From NCBI GenBank assembly GCA_000514715.1, contig AZWL01000006.1, positions 62,001 to 126,000 of the forward strand: DNA of 64,000 bases. The letters run 5' to 3'. A program made the position numbers and the translations under genes. This DNA is from Streptomyces sp. CNH099 (GTDB lineage Bacteria; Actinomycetota; Actinomycetes; Streptomycetales; Streptomycetaceae). A model generated the notes under the pieces. The model saw only the letters and a list, made by a program, of their open reading frames with translations, was not told where the DNA came from and searched no databases. Below, piece by piece: positions 44,171 to 53,204 of the stretch (position 1 is the first letter of the stretch; the number at the start of each line of letters is the position of its first letter).

Positions 44171-45805
44171 ATGGTGCCCGTGAGCGCGACCGACGACCTT
44201 TCCCCCGCCGATCTCCCCCGCCCTGACCGCGCCGCCGAGCTGCGCGCGGCGCTGCTGGCGGCGGACTTCACCGCCGACGGCCTGCTGGACCTCCTGGGCG
44301 CCCCCGCGTACGCGGCGCTGGCCCGCAGCGAGACCGTGCCCGCGGAGCGGGCGACCCGGTGGCCGCCGGGCGGGGCACCGCCCGCCCTCGCCACCCTGAC
44401 CCGGCTCTTCCTCCTCCAGCACGCCGTTCCGCGCGCGCACGCCGAGGCGGTGCTGCCGCTGGCGGCGTGCCTCGCGGACGGCTGGCTGCGTCAGGACGGC
44501 GACGCGGTACGGGCCGTGGTCGACGTCCGGCCGTACGGCGGGCCGGCGGGCCAGGACTGGTGGATCGTCTCCGACCTGGGCTGTGCGGTGGGCGGTGCGG
44601 CGGGCGCCCGGCGGGCGGCGGCCGCGGCGGGAACGGCCGACGCGGCCGGTGCGGCCGACGCGGCCGGTGCGGATCTCGTGCTCGGTGTCGGCGGCGCCTC
44701 CACCACGCTCGCCGGGCTCACCGTGCCCCTCGACGGCGGGCGCGTCCTCGACCTGGGCACCGGCTCCGGCATCCAGGCGCTGCACGCCGGCGCCCGCGCC
44801 GACTCCGTCACGGCCACCGACGTCAACCCGCGCGCCCTCGCCTGCGCCCGCCTCACCCTCGCCCTCTCCGGCGCGCCTGCCGCCGACCTGCGCGCCGGGT
44901 CGCTCTACGAGCCGGTGGCCGGCGAGCGGTACGACCTGATCGTCTCCAACCCGCCCTTCGTCATCTCCCCCGGCGCCCGGCTGACGTACCGCGACGGCGG
45001 CATGGCCGGCGACGAGCTGTGCCGCACCCTCGTCCGCGGGGCCGCCGACCACCTCGCCGACGGCGGCTACTGCCAGCTCCTCGCCAACTGGCAGCACGTC
45101 GAGGACGAGGACTGGCGCGAGCGCGTCGCGGACTGGGTGCCGCCCGGCTGCGACGCCTGGATCGTGCAGCGGGAGGTGCAGGACGTCACGCAGTACGCGG
45201 AGCTGTGGCTGCGCGACGCGGGCGACCACGCCGAGGAGGCAGGGGGCACCCCCATGCGCGCTCAGCGCGCTATGGGGGATTACGCCGCCCGCTACGACGC
45301 GTGGCTCGACGCCTTCGCCGCCACCCGCACCACGGCCGTCGGCTTCGGCTGGATCACCCTGCGCCGGACCGGTGCCGCCGAGCCCGCCGTCACCGTCGAG
45401 GACTGGCCGCACCCCGTCGAGCAGCCGCTCGGCGATGCGGTCGCCGAGCACTTCGCGCGGCAGGACTTCCTGCGCCGTACGGACGACGCGGCGCTGCTGG
45501 CGACGACCTTCCGGCTCGCGGACGACGTGGTGCAGGAGCAGGTGGGGCGGCCCGGCGAGGAGGACCCGGAGCACGTGGTGCTGCGCCGGCAGCGGGGGAT
45601 GCGGCGGGCGACGCGCGCGGACACGGTCGCGGCGGGATTCGCCGGGGCGTGCGACGGCACGCTGCCGGCGGGCGTCATCCTGGACGCCGTCGCGCAGGTG
45701 CTGGGGGAGGACCCGGCGGTGCTGCGGGAGCGCACGCCGGGGGTGGTCCGGCTGCTGGTGGAGCAGGGCTTCCTGGCGCCCGCCCCGCCGGGCGGGGCGG
45801 GCTGA
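44171..45805 (+). CDS. Class I SAM-dependent methyltransferase (HemK/PrmA-like)
   Basis: The 544-residue protein has an N-terminal helical region (about 1-150), a Rossmann methyltransferase domain with motif I VLDLGTGSGIQAL and a HemK-like catalytic loop IVSNPPFVIS, then a long C-terminal extension. NPPF/NPPY motifs are typical of enzymes methylating amide nitrogens of protein glutamine or exocyclic amines. The start at ATG 44171 has no strong ribosome-binding site; GTG 44180 is an alternative. A palindromic element (45249-45278) sits in frame around residues 355-370. It is conserved next to topA in Streptomyces, but its substrate is unknown. Confidence 0.85.
   Translation: MVPVSATDDLSPADLPRPDRAAELRAALLAADFTADGLLDLLGAPAYAALARSETVPAERATRWPPGGAPPALATLTRLFLLQHAVPRAHAEAVLPLAACLADGWLRQDGDAVRAVVDVRPYGGPAGQDWWIVSDLGCAVGGAAGARRAAAAAGTADAAGAADAAGADLVLGVGGASTTLAGLTVPLDGGRVLDLGTGSGIQALHAGARADSVTATDVNPRALACARLTLALSGAPAADLRAGSLYEPVAGERYDLIVSNPPFVISPGARLTYRDGGMAGDELCRTLVRGAADHLADGGYCQLLANWQHVEDEDWRERVADWVPPGCDAWIVQREVQDVTQYAELWLRDAGDHAEEAGGTPMRAQRAMGDYAARYDAWLDAFAATRTTAVGFGWITLRRTGAAEPAVTVEDWPHPVEQPLGDAVAEHFARQDFLRRTDDAALLATTFRLADDVVQEQVGRPGEEDPEHVVLRRQRGMRRATRADTVAAGFAGACDGTLPAGVILDAVAQVLGEDPAVLRERTPGVVRLLVEQGFLAPAPPGGAG
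45249..45278. repeat. Palindromic element within the methyltransferase gene
   Basis: The sequence CCCCCATGCGCGCT-C-AGCGCGC-T-ATGGGGG makes a 14-bp hairpin with a single-base loop region and one bulged T, preceded by GGGGGCA. GGGGGCACCCCC palindromes of this kind are interspersed in Streptomyces chromosomes. It adds roughly a dozen residues (GGTPMRAQRAMG) between two otherwise normal segments, keeping the frame. Confidence 0.6.
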
Positions 45806-45840
45806 AGGGCACGGGGCGGGTTGAGCCGTACGGAGCGCGT

Positions 45841-45890
45841 GAGCCGCCGGGCCGCCCGCCCGCCCGGCGGTCCGCGCCGCCGGGCGGCTC
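45841..45890. terminator. Bidirectional hairpin between convergent genes
   Basis: Between the convergent methyltransferase and DUF2752 genes, GAGCCGCC...GGCGGCTC and an inner CCGCCGGGC/GCCCGGCGG offer alternative stems of eight or nine bp, overlapping the last bases of the DUF2752 gene. Placement between convergent genes supports a bidirectional terminator. Confidence 0.5.
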
Positions 45891-46437
45891 AGCCCGCCAC
45901 GTTCCGTACCACCGCCCACGCCACGGCCACGCCCAGCACCGCCGCCGTGCCGCGCCGCCCGAAGGACGGCGTCCAGCGGCGCCCGCGCAGGCCCTCGGAG
46001 AGCCAGCGGCCGTAGAGCACCGCCGCGAACGGCAGGCCGAGCGTCAGCATCAGGGCGTTGTCGTGGAAGGCCGCGCCGAGGTCGCCGTGGAGCAGGTCGT
46101 ACGCCATGCGGGTAGCGCCGCAGGCGGGACAGTCCAGGCCGGTGGCCCAGTTGAACGGGCAGCGGGGCAGCCAGTGCCCCGGGTCGTGGGGGTTCGTGCC
46201 GTAGAGGTACGCCGCGCCCGCGGCCCCCGCCGCGGCCAGCGCGACGGGGGCGGCGGCGGGCCGGCGCAGCAGCCGCCGTATGCGCTGCACGCTTCCGCGC
46301 CGTCCGGCCTCCGCCGCCGACGGGCGCACGGCCTCCGCCGCCTCCGGTTGCGGGGAAACGGGAGGCGGCGGGTCCGGATGCCCCGTGGGCGTCGGAGGGC
46401 CGACGGCGTCAGGAGCGGAGGATGCGGCCCTTGGCAT
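45889..46437 (-). CDS. DUF2752 membrane protein
   Basis: The 182-residue protein has a Pro/Ala-rich N-terminus and three membrane helices (about 63-80, 115-140, 160-180). The DUF2752 signature is clear: CPFNWATGLDCPACGATRMAYDLLHGD, whose cysteines and the following helix are conserved. Function unknown; members are often located near TM2-domain proteins. The start at 46437 overlaps the 3' end of the upstream TM2 gene by 29 bp; a later start is possible. The two are likely cotranscribed. Confidence 0.85.
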   Translation of the reverse strand: MPRAASSAPDAVGPPTPTGHPDPPPPVSPQPEAAEAVRPSAAEAGRRGSVQRIRRLLRRPAAAPVALAAAGAAGAAYLYGTNPHDPGHWLPRCPFNWATGLDCPACGATRMAYDLLHGDLGAAFHDNALMLTLGLPFAAVLYGRWLSEGLRGRRWTPSFGRRGTAAVLGVAVAWAVVRNVAG

Positions 46438-46879
46438 CGGTCTTGTCGTCGCTGACGAGGATCATGATGCCGTCGATCAGTGCCCAGATGCCGATGCCGC
46501 CGCAGGTGAAGAGCTGGGCGAGGGCCATACCGGTGTGCCCGGTGTAGAAGCGGCCGATGCCCAGCGTGCCTATGAAGAGCTGCAGCACGCCGGCGACGAT
46601 CTTGGACTTGTCCGAGTACGGCCGGCCGTGCGGGTCGTAGCCGTACGGGGCGTTCGGGTCGTAGCCCTGCGCCGCCGCGGCCGGGGCCTGCGGGAGGCCG
46701 CCGGGCTGGCCGCCCGGGTAGCCGTAACCCTGCTGCTGGCCCTGCTGCTGCGCGTACGGGTTCTGGTTCGGGTCCTGCTGGCCGTACTGCGGATAGCCGT
46801 ATCCCGGCTGACCCGGCTGACCCGGCTGGCCGGGCTGACCCGGCTGCTGGCCGTAAGGATTCTGATTCGGATCGGACAC
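46409..46879 (-). CDS. TM2-domain protein with Pro/Gln/Gly-rich N-terminus
   Basis: The 156-residue protein has an N-terminal half made of Gln/Pro/Gly/Tyr repeats (NPYGQQPGQPGQPG-type, a direct-repeat block) and a C-terminal TM2 domain: VAGVLQLFIGTLGIGRFYTG, then GGIGIWALIDGIMILV with the family DxxR-like turn. The start is GTG 46877-46879 with GGGGGGACG upstream; a longer frame reaching 46960 is less likely. TM2 proteins have two helices and unknown roles. It precedes, and overlaps, the DUF2752 gene. Confidence 0.85.
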   Translation of the reverse strand: MSDPNQNPYGQQPGQPGQPGQPGQPGYGYPQYGQQDPNQNPYAQQQGQQQGYGYPGGQPGGLPQAPAAAAQGYDPNAPYGYDPHGRPYSDKSKIVAGVLQLFIGTLGIGRFYTGHTGMALAQLFTCGGIGIWALIDGIMILVSDDKTDAKGRILRS

Positions 46880-47263
46880 TGGAACGTCCCCCCGGTCGGA
46901 TGTGTGAAGTGGTGGGCTCCGAACCGGCCTCGTGGCACGGTCGGACGCCCATACTCCCATCTGTAGTACTAGCCGTTGTCAAGGGGCTGGTGCGATAGAG
47001 ACCGCGGCGACCGGAATGTGCCCTGTGCGGAGCTGGGCGGCTTGTCGGGTTACCGTTCGAGTGGCGCCCCGGGTTTTAGCCGCTTGACACGGGGGCGGGT
47101 TGTACCGTCACACTCCGCAGCAACGCCCAGCACAGCGACATACGACCGCACGGACACCCACAAGAGTGCCCACAAGGCCACCGATATCGACCACCGGCAA
47201 GATCGCCGCGAATCCCCCCACCAGATCGCTGCCAGCTTCCGACCGGAGAAGAGAGAGCCGAAG
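46880..47263. other. Divergent intergenic region upstream of topA
   Basis: This 384-base region separates the TM2 gene (minus) and topA (plus). TTGACA at 47084-47089 is a good -35 hexamer, with TACCGT 13 bases further on. A leader of about 150 bases before the topA TTG start is A/C-rich. I see no gene in it. Confidence 0.55.
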
Positions 47264-50122
47264 TTGTCCGCCACCAGCAAGACCCGCCGACTCGTCATCG
47301 TGGAGTCGCCTGCCAAGGCGAAGACGATCAAGGGCTATCTGGGCCCCGGCTACGAGGTCGAGTCGAGCGTCGGGCACATCCGCGATCTCCCCAACGGCGC
47401 CGCCGAGGTGCCGGCGAAGTACAAGGGGGAGTCCTGGGCGCGGCTCGGGGTGAACGTCGATCATGACTTCGAGCCGCTGTATGTGGTGAACAGCGACAAG
47501 AAGCAACAGGTCAGCAAGTTGAAGAAGCTGCTGGCCGAGTCGGACGAGCTGTATCTGGCGACGGATGAGGACCGCGAGGGCGAGGCCATCGCCTGGCACC
47601 TGCTGGAGGTGCTGAAGCCCAAGGTCCCGGTGCACCGGATGGTCTTCCACGAGATCACCAAGGACGCGATCCGCCAGGCCGTCGCCAACCCGCGGCAGCT
47701 GAACCAGAAGCTCGTCGACGCCCAGGAGACCCGCCGCATCCTCGACCGGCTGTACGGGTACGAGGTCTCCCCGGTGTTGTGGAAGAAGGTCATGCCCCGG
47801 CTGTCCGCCGGCCGGGTCCAGTCCGTCGCCACCCGCCTCGTCGTCGAGCGGGAGCGCGAGCGCATCGCGTTCCGCTCCGCCGAGTACTGGGACCTGGCCG
47901 GCGTCTTTGCCACCGGCCGCGCGGGCGACGCCACCGACCCCCGTTCCTTCGGCGCCAAGCTCTCCGCCGTCGACGGCCGGCGCATCGCCCAGGGCCGCGA
48001 CTTCGGGCCGGACGGGCAGCTCAAGAGCGGGTCGGCCGACGTGCTGCACCTGAACGAGGAGAACGCCCGGGCGCTGACCGCCGCGCTCGCGGACACGGCC
48101 TTCACGGTGCGCAGCGTCGAGTCGAAGCCGTACCGGCGCTCGCCCTCGGCCCCGTTCCGTACGACCACGATGCAGCAGGAGGCGTCGCGCAAGCTGGGGC
48201 TCGGCGCCAAGGCCACCATGCAGGTGGCCCAGCGGCTGTACGAGAACGGCTTCATCACCTATATGCGCACCGACTCCACGACGCTGTCGGACACCGCGGT
48301 CGCCGCCGCGCGGTCGCAGGTCACGCAGCTGTACGGGCGCGATTATCTGCCGGACCGGCCGCGCAACTACGCGGGCAAGGTCAAGAACGCGCAGGAGGCG
48401 CACGAGGCGATCCGCCCCTCCGGCGACAGCTTCCGCACCCCGGCGGACACGGGGTTGTCCGGCACCGAGTTCCGGCTGTACGAGCTGATCTGGATGCGTA
48501 CGGTCGCGTCCCAGATGAAGGACGCCACCGGCCAGTCCGTGACGGTGAAGCTGGGCGGCACGGCGGCCGACGGCCGGGACGCCGAGTTCTCGGCGTCGGG
48601 CCGGGTCATCACCTTCCACGGCTTCATGAAGGCGTACGTCGAGGGCTCCGACGACCCCTCCGCCGACCTCGACAACCGCGACCGGCCGCTGCCGCAGCTC
48701 GCCGAGGGCGACCGGCTGACCGCCGAGGAGATCACGGCGGACGGGCACGCCACCAAGCCGCCCGCCCGCTACACCGAGGCGACGCTGGTCAAGGAGCTGG
48801 AGGAGCGGGAGATCGGCCGCCCGTCGACGTACGCCTCGATCATCGGCACGATCCTGGACCGTGGCTATGTCTTCAAGAAGGGCACGGCCCTGGTGCCGTC
48901 CTTCCTCTCCTTCGCCGTCGTCGGCCTGATGGAGAAGCATTTCGGCCGCTACATCGACTACGACTTCACCGCCAAGATGGAGGACGACCTCGACCGCATC
49001 GCGCGCGGCGAGGCCGAGGCGGTGCCGTGGCTGCGGCGCTTCTACTTCGGTACGGACGACGTGACCGCCCCCGCCGGGGAGCGTGCCGTCGCCGACCATC
49101 TGGCGGGGCTGAAGGAGCTGGTCACCGACCTGGGCGCGATCGACGCCCGGGAGGTGTCCACGTTCCCGCTGGGCGAGGGGATCGTCCTGCGGGTCGGGCG
49201 CTACGGGCCGTACGTGGAGCGCGGCGAGCGCGACACCGAGGAGCACCGGCGCGCGGACGTGCCGGACGAGCTGCCGCCGGACGAGCTGACCGTCGAGCTG
49301 GCCGAGGAGCTGCTCGCCAAGCCCAGCGGGGCGTACGAGCTGGGCACCGACCCGGACAGCGGCCACGAGATCGTCGCCAAGGACGGGCGCTACGGGCCGT
49401 ACGTCACCGAGGTGCTGCCCGAGGGCACGCCGAAGACCGGCAAGAACGCCGTGAAGCCGCGGACGGCGTCGCTGTTCCGGTCGATGTCCCTGGACACGGT
49501 GACGCTGGCGGACGCGCTGAAGCTGCTGTCGCTGCCCCGGGTCGTCGGCACCGACCCGGAGAGCGGCACGGAGATCACCGCGCAGAACGGGCGCTTCGGC
49601 CCGTATCTGAAGAAGGGCACGGACTCGCGCTCGCTGCAGAGCGAGGAGCAGCTGTTCACGGTGACGCTGGAGGAGGCGCTCGCGCTCTACGCCCAGCCCA
49701 AGCAGCGCGGGCGGGCCGCGGCGAAGCCGCCGCTGAAGGAGCTGGGCGAGGACCCGGCGAGCGGCAAGCCTGTGGTGGTGAAGGACGGGCGCTTCGGGCC
49801 GTACGTGACCGACGGCGAGACGAACGCGACGCTGCGGCGCGGGGACGACCCGGAGTCGATCACGGCGGAGCGCGGGTTCGAGCTGCTGGCGGAGAAGCGG
49901 GCGAAGGGGCCGGCCAAGAAGACCGCGAAGAAGGCGGCGAAGAAGGCGCCGGCGAAGAAGGCCCCGGCCAAGAAGGCGGCCGCGAAGAAGACCGCGGCGA
50001 AGAAGACGACCGCGAAGACCGCCGCGAAGAAGACGACCGCGACGAAGACGGCGGCGGCGAAGAAGGCGACGACGAAGAAGACGGTGTCGGCGAAGACGGA
50101 CGTGCCGGACGACGGGGCGTAG
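47264..50122 (+). CDS. topA: DNA topoisomerase I (type IA)
   Basis: The 952-residue enzyme relaxes negative supercoils. The Toprim start is RRLVIVESPAKAKTIKGYLG, followed by DEDREGEAIAWHL; the active-site tyrosine lies in ENGFITYMRTDS. There are no zinc fingers; the C-terminal region has four repeats of the G-R-(Y/F)-G-P-Y type (for example GRYGPYVE, GRFGPYLKK) and a Lys/Ala tail of about 70 residues (KKTAKKAAKK-type), the hallmark of Streptomyces TopA that adds processivity. TTG 47264 with GAGAGAG upstream is chosen; it gives a length like that of S. coelicolor TopA as I recall it. Longer in-frame extensions lack homology. Confidence 0.95.
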   Translation: MSATSKTRRLVIVESPAKAKTIKGYLGPGYEVESSVGHIRDLPNGAAEVPAKYKGESWARLGVNVDHDFEPLYVVNSDKKQQVSKLKKLLAESDELYLATDEDREGEAIAWHLLEVLKPKVPVHRMVFHEITKDAIRQAVANPRQLNQKLVDAQETRRILDRLYGYEVSPVLWKKVMPRLSAGRVQSVATRLVVERERERIAFRSAEYWDLAGVFATGRAGDATDPRSFGAKLSAVDGRRIAQGRDFGPDGQLKSGSADVLHLNEENARALTAALADTAFTVRSVESKPYRRSPSAPFRTTTMQQEASRKLGLGAKATMQVAQRLYENGFITYMRTDSTTLSDTAVAAARSQVTQLYGRDYLPDRPRNYAGKVKNAQEAHEAIRPSGDSFRTPADTGLSGTEFRLYELIWMRTVASQMKDATGQSVTVKLGGTAADGRDAEFSASGRVITFHGFMKAYVEGSDDPSADLDNRDRPLPQLAEGDRLTAEEITADGHATKPPARYTEATLVKELEEREIGRPSTYASIIGTILDRGYVFKKGTALVPSFLSFAVVGLMEKHFGRYIDYDFTAKMEDDLDRIARGEAEAVPWLRRFYFGTDDVTAPAGERAVADHLAGLKELVTDLGAIDAREVSTFPLGEGIVLRVGRYGPYVERGERDTEEHRRADVPDELPPDELTVELAEELLAKPSGAYELGTDPDSGHEIVAKDGRYGPYVTEVLPEGTPKTGKNAVKPRTASLFRSMSLDTVTLADALKLLSLPRVVGTDPESGTEITAQNGRFGPYLKKGTDSRSLQSEEQLFTVTLEEALALYAQPKQRGRAAAKPPLKELGEDPASGKPVVVKDGRFGPYVTDGETNATLRRGDDPESITAERGFELLAEKRAKGPAKKTAKKAAKKAPAKKAPAKKAAAKKTAAKKTTAKTAAKKTTATKTAAAKKATTKKTVSAKTDVPDDGA

Positions 50123-50177
50123 GGCGGACGGGGCGCCGTCGGGGGTCTGGGGGCGGAGCCCCCGGGGAGGCCGCGGA

Positions 50178-50204
50178 GTGTCCACAACCGGCCGGTAATC
50201 CACA
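50178..50204 (+). promoter_or_regulatory. Two DnaA-box-like 9-mers between topA and tmk
   Basis: GTGTCCACA (50178-50186) and TAATCCACA (50196-50204) lie 18 bp apart on the same strand, each one or two bases from TTGTCCACA. Spacing and orientation mirror the pair before ssd. Confidence 0.4.
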
Positions 50205-50264
50205 GAACCGGGCAAGTGTTCGTGCGAAGCTCATCGGCCCGGTCCGTCCCGCTAGGCTGGCGAC

Positions 50265-53204
50265 ATGCGAGCCGACCAGTTCACGACAGCGCCGGGCCCC
50301 ACCGAGAGCCTTGTCGCGGACTCGCGCGAGCGCGCCGTGCGGGCGCTGCTCCGCGTGCCGTCATTGAGGCGGATGTGGGGTGCCCATCTCACCAGTGCCA
50401 CCGCGGACGCGCTGGCACTGCTCGTGCTCGTGCTGCTCGCGCTGCAGGCGGGGCTCGCGGCCGAGTCGTTCGGCGGGGGCTACCGCGGCGCGGCGGTCAC
50501 GGTCAGCGTGGTCTTCGCGGTCCGGCTGCTGTCGACGGTCGTCTTCGGCGCCGTGCTGCTCGGCCCGCTCGGGTCGCTGCTCTCCGGGTCCGGGGCGCTG
50601 GACCGGCGCTGGACGATGGTCGGCGCGGACGTGGTGCGCGCGGGGCTGCTCATCGTCGCCCCGCTGTGGATCGACTGGACGCCGGACTCGGCGCTCACCT
50701 GGATCCTCGTCACCGTCTTCGTCGCCGGCGCGGCCGAGCGGGTGTGGACCGTCGCCAAGGACAGCGTCGCCCCCGCGCTGCTGCCCGCGCCGCCGCCCGA
50801 GGGCGCGGCGATAAGGCCGCTGCCCGACCACGGCGCCGCGCTGCGCCGGCTGGCGCTGCGCACGGGGTACGCGGCGCTGCCGCTCGGTGCCGCCGCGCTG
50901 CTGGTCACCGCGTGGATCGGCCGGCTGCTGGCCTCCGGGTTCGACTGGTTCGACGGGCACCCGGGCGCGGTCGGCTCGTATCTGGCCGCCGGGCTCTTCG
51001 CGGCGTCGGTCTCGGTGCTGTTCTTCATGGAGCTGCCGGACGGCGGGGCGCGGGCCCGCTCCCCGCTGGAGGGCCTGCGCCGCCCGCGCGACGCGGACGG
51101 CGGCCCGGACCGGGGGCGTACGGGCGCGATCACGCTGCTCGTCGGCGCCTGCGCGGCGGGGGCGGCCGCCGTCGCCGCCGCGGTGGCGCTCACCGTCCTG
51201 CAGGCGCAGGAGGCGTACGACATCGACGGCACCATCGCGTACGCGCTGCTGGTGCTCGCCGTCGCCGCCGGGCCGGTGTTCGGGGTGCGGGCCGCGCCGC
51301 GGGTGCTGCCCGCGCTGTCGCGGCGCCGGCTGCTGGCGCTGGCCGTCGGCGTCGCCGGGGTCGGCCTGCTGCTCGTCGGCCTGGTGGCCGACGCGGCGAC
51401 CGGGGTGCTGTGCCTGCTGCTGACCGGGACGGCCGCGGGCGTCGCCGCCGCGACCGGGCACGTGCTGCTGGAGCAGGAGACCGAGGAGGCCCGCAGGCCC
51501 CGCCTCGTCGACCACCTGCACGCCGTCTCCCGCGTGGCCGTCGCGCTCGCGCTCGTCGGCGCGCCGCTGCTCGCCGCCGCCATCGGGCGGCACCGCCTGG
51601 AGGCGGGCGACCTGGTCTTCGCGCACGGCGGCGCCGCGTTCACGTACATGCTGGTCGGCGCGCTGCTGCTGCCGGTGGCGGTGCTGGTGCTGGTGCGCAC
51701 CGACGACCGGCAGGGCGTGCCGCTCCGGGCCGACCTGCGGCAGGCGCTGCGCGGCGCGGACCCGGCGGAGGGGCTGTCGCCGACCGGGTTCTTCATCGCC
51801 GTCGAGGGCGGCGACGGCGCCGGGAAGTCCACGCAGGTCGAGGCGCTGGCGCAGTGGATCAGGGACAAGGGGCACGAGGTCGTCGTCACCCGCGAGCCCG
51901 GCGCCACCTCCATCGGGCAGCGGTTGCGCTCCATCCTGCTCGACGTCTCCACTGCCGGGATCTCGCACCGCGCGGAGGCCCTGCTGTACGCCGCGGACCG
52001 CGCCGAGCACGTGGACGGCCTCGTCATGCCCGCGCTGGAGCGCGGCGCGGTCGTCATCACCGACCGGTACACCGACTCCTCCGTCGCGTACCAGGGCGGC
52101 GGGCGCGAGCTGTCGCCCACCGAGGTGGCGCGCATCAACCGCTGGGCCACCGGCGGGCTCGTGCCGCACCTGACGGTGCTGCTCGACATCGCACCGGAGA
52201 CGGCGCGGGAGCGGTTCACCGAGGCCCCGGACCGGCTGGAGTCGGAGCCGCCGGAGTTCCACGAGCGGGTCCGCGCCGGGTTCCTGGCGCTGGCCGCCGC
52301 GGACCCGGGGCGCTACCTGGTGGTGGACGCGGCCCAGGACGCCGGCGTCGTCACCGCCGCCGTGCGGCACCGGCTGGACCAGATCCTGCCGCTGTCCGAG
52401 CAGGAGGTGCGCGCGCAGGAGGAGGCCCGCCGCAAGGCGGAGGAGGAGCGCAAGCGCCGGGAGGCCGAGGAGGCCGCGCGCAGGGCCGAGGAGGAGCGGC
52501 AGGAGCGGGAGCGCCAGGAGCAGCTGGAGCGGCTGCGCCGCGAGGAGGAGGAGCGCAAGCGGCGCGAGATCGAGGAGGCCAGGCGGCGGGAGGCCGAGCG
52601 CGAGGCCGAGCTTGCCCGGCAGCGTGCCGAGGAGGCCCGCCGGCAGGCGGAGGAGGAACGCAGGCGCCGGGAGGCGGAAGAGGCCGCCCGCCGCGCCGAG
52701 GAGGAGCGGGTCCGCCGGCAGGCCGAAGAGGAGGCGCGGCTGCGCCGGGAGGCCGAGGAGCGCCGCAAGGAGAAGCAGCGCAAGGCCGAGGAGGCGCTGC
52801 TGCGCGCGGAGCAGGAGCGGCTCGCGGCGGAGGCGGAGGCCGCGGCGGCGGCGCGCGCCGCGGGGCCCACGGGCGGGGCCGGCGGCACGGGGTCCGACGC
52901 GCCGAACGACACCACGCAGCCGCTGCCCGTCGCCGGCTCCGGCGACCCGGACATGCAGGAGACGTCCCAGTTGCCGCCCGTCCGCGAGGACGGTAGCTCG
53001 GACGCGGCGGAGACCCGGGTGCTGCCGCAGGTGCCGGACCCGGACGCGGAGGAGACGCTCCAGGTGCCCCAGGTCCCGGCCCCGGAGGAACACGACCGCC
53101 GCCCCCGCCCGGAGTGGGCGGAGGAGACCCCGCTGGACGACCTGCCGACGCTGGCCGACGAGCTGCTGGGCCCCCGCGGCCAGGAGGACCGCGACGACCG
53201 CTGA
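50265..53204 (+). CDS. tmk: Thymidylate kinase fused to N-terminal MFS-like membrane domain
   Basis: The 979-residue protein joins an N-terminal membrane domain with about ten helices (residues 30-490), a canonical dTMP kinase (about 508-720; P-loop EGGDGAGKST at 514-523, DR motif DRYTDSSVAYQG, lid region), and a highly charged Glu/Ala/Arg-rich coiled coil with repeated EEARRKAEEERKRREAEEAA-type blocks (about 725-870), then an acidic C-terminal tail. Ordinary bacterial Tmk is only about 210 residues. The fusion is typical of Streptomyces. The kinase phosphorylates dTMP to dTDP; the membrane domain function is unknown. In Streptomyces the delta' subunit gene normally follows; here it does not. 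Confidence 0.93.
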   Translation: MRADQFTTAPGPTESLVADSRERAVRALLRVPSLRRMWGAHLTSATADALALLVLVLLALQAGLAAESFGGGYRGAAVTVSVVFAVRLLSTVVFGAVLLGPLGSLLSGSGALDRRWTMVGADVVRAGLLIVAPLWIDWTPDSALTWILVTVFVAGAAERVWTVAKDSVAPALLPAPPPEGAAIRPLPDHGAALRRLALRTGYAALPLGAAALLVTAWIGRLLASGFDWFDGHPGAVGSYLAAGLFAASVSVLFFMELPDGGARARSPLEGLRRPRDADGGPDRGRTGAITLLVGACAAGAAAVAAAVALTVLQAQEAYDIDGTIAYALLVLAVAAGPVFGVRAAPRVLPALSRRRLLALAVGVAGVGLLLVGLVADAATGVLCLLLTGTAAGVAAATGHVLLEQETEEARRPRLVDHLHAVSRVAVALALVGAPLLAAAIGRHRLEAGDLVFAHGGAAFTYMLVGALLLPVAVLVLVRTDDRQGVPLRADLRQALRGADPAEGLSPTGFFIAVEGGDGAGKSTQVEALAQWIRDKGHEVVVTREPGATSIGQRLRSILLDVSTAGISHRAEALLYAADRAEHVDGLVMPALERGAVVITDRYTDSSVAYQGGGRELSPTEVARINRWATGGLVPHLTVLLDIAPETARERFTEAPDRLESEPPEFHERVRAGFLALAAADPGRYLVVDAAQDAGVVTAAVRHRLDQILPLSEQEVRAQEEARRKAEEERKRREAEEAARRAEEERQERERQEQLERLRREEEERKRREIEEARRREAEREAELARQRAEEARRQAEEERRRREAEEAARRAEEERVRRQAEEEARLRREAEERRKEKQRKAEEALLRAEQERLAAEAEAAAAARAAGPTGGAGGTGSDAPNDTTQPLPVAGSGDPDMQETSQLPPVREDGSSDAAETRVLPQVPDPDAEETLQVPQVPAPEEHDRRPRPEWAEETPLDDLPTLADELLGPRGQEDRDDR

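Noticed and set aside
40960..44394. A long minus-strand frame over hppA.
   Set aside because: Antisense to the unmistakable pyrophosphatase; no domain resemblance.
46676..46860. CRISPR-like short repeats in the TM2 gene.
   Set aside because: The repeats are codon-level repeats of Gln/Pro/Gly (CCGGCTGACC-type) with no spacer structure; no cas genes are present.
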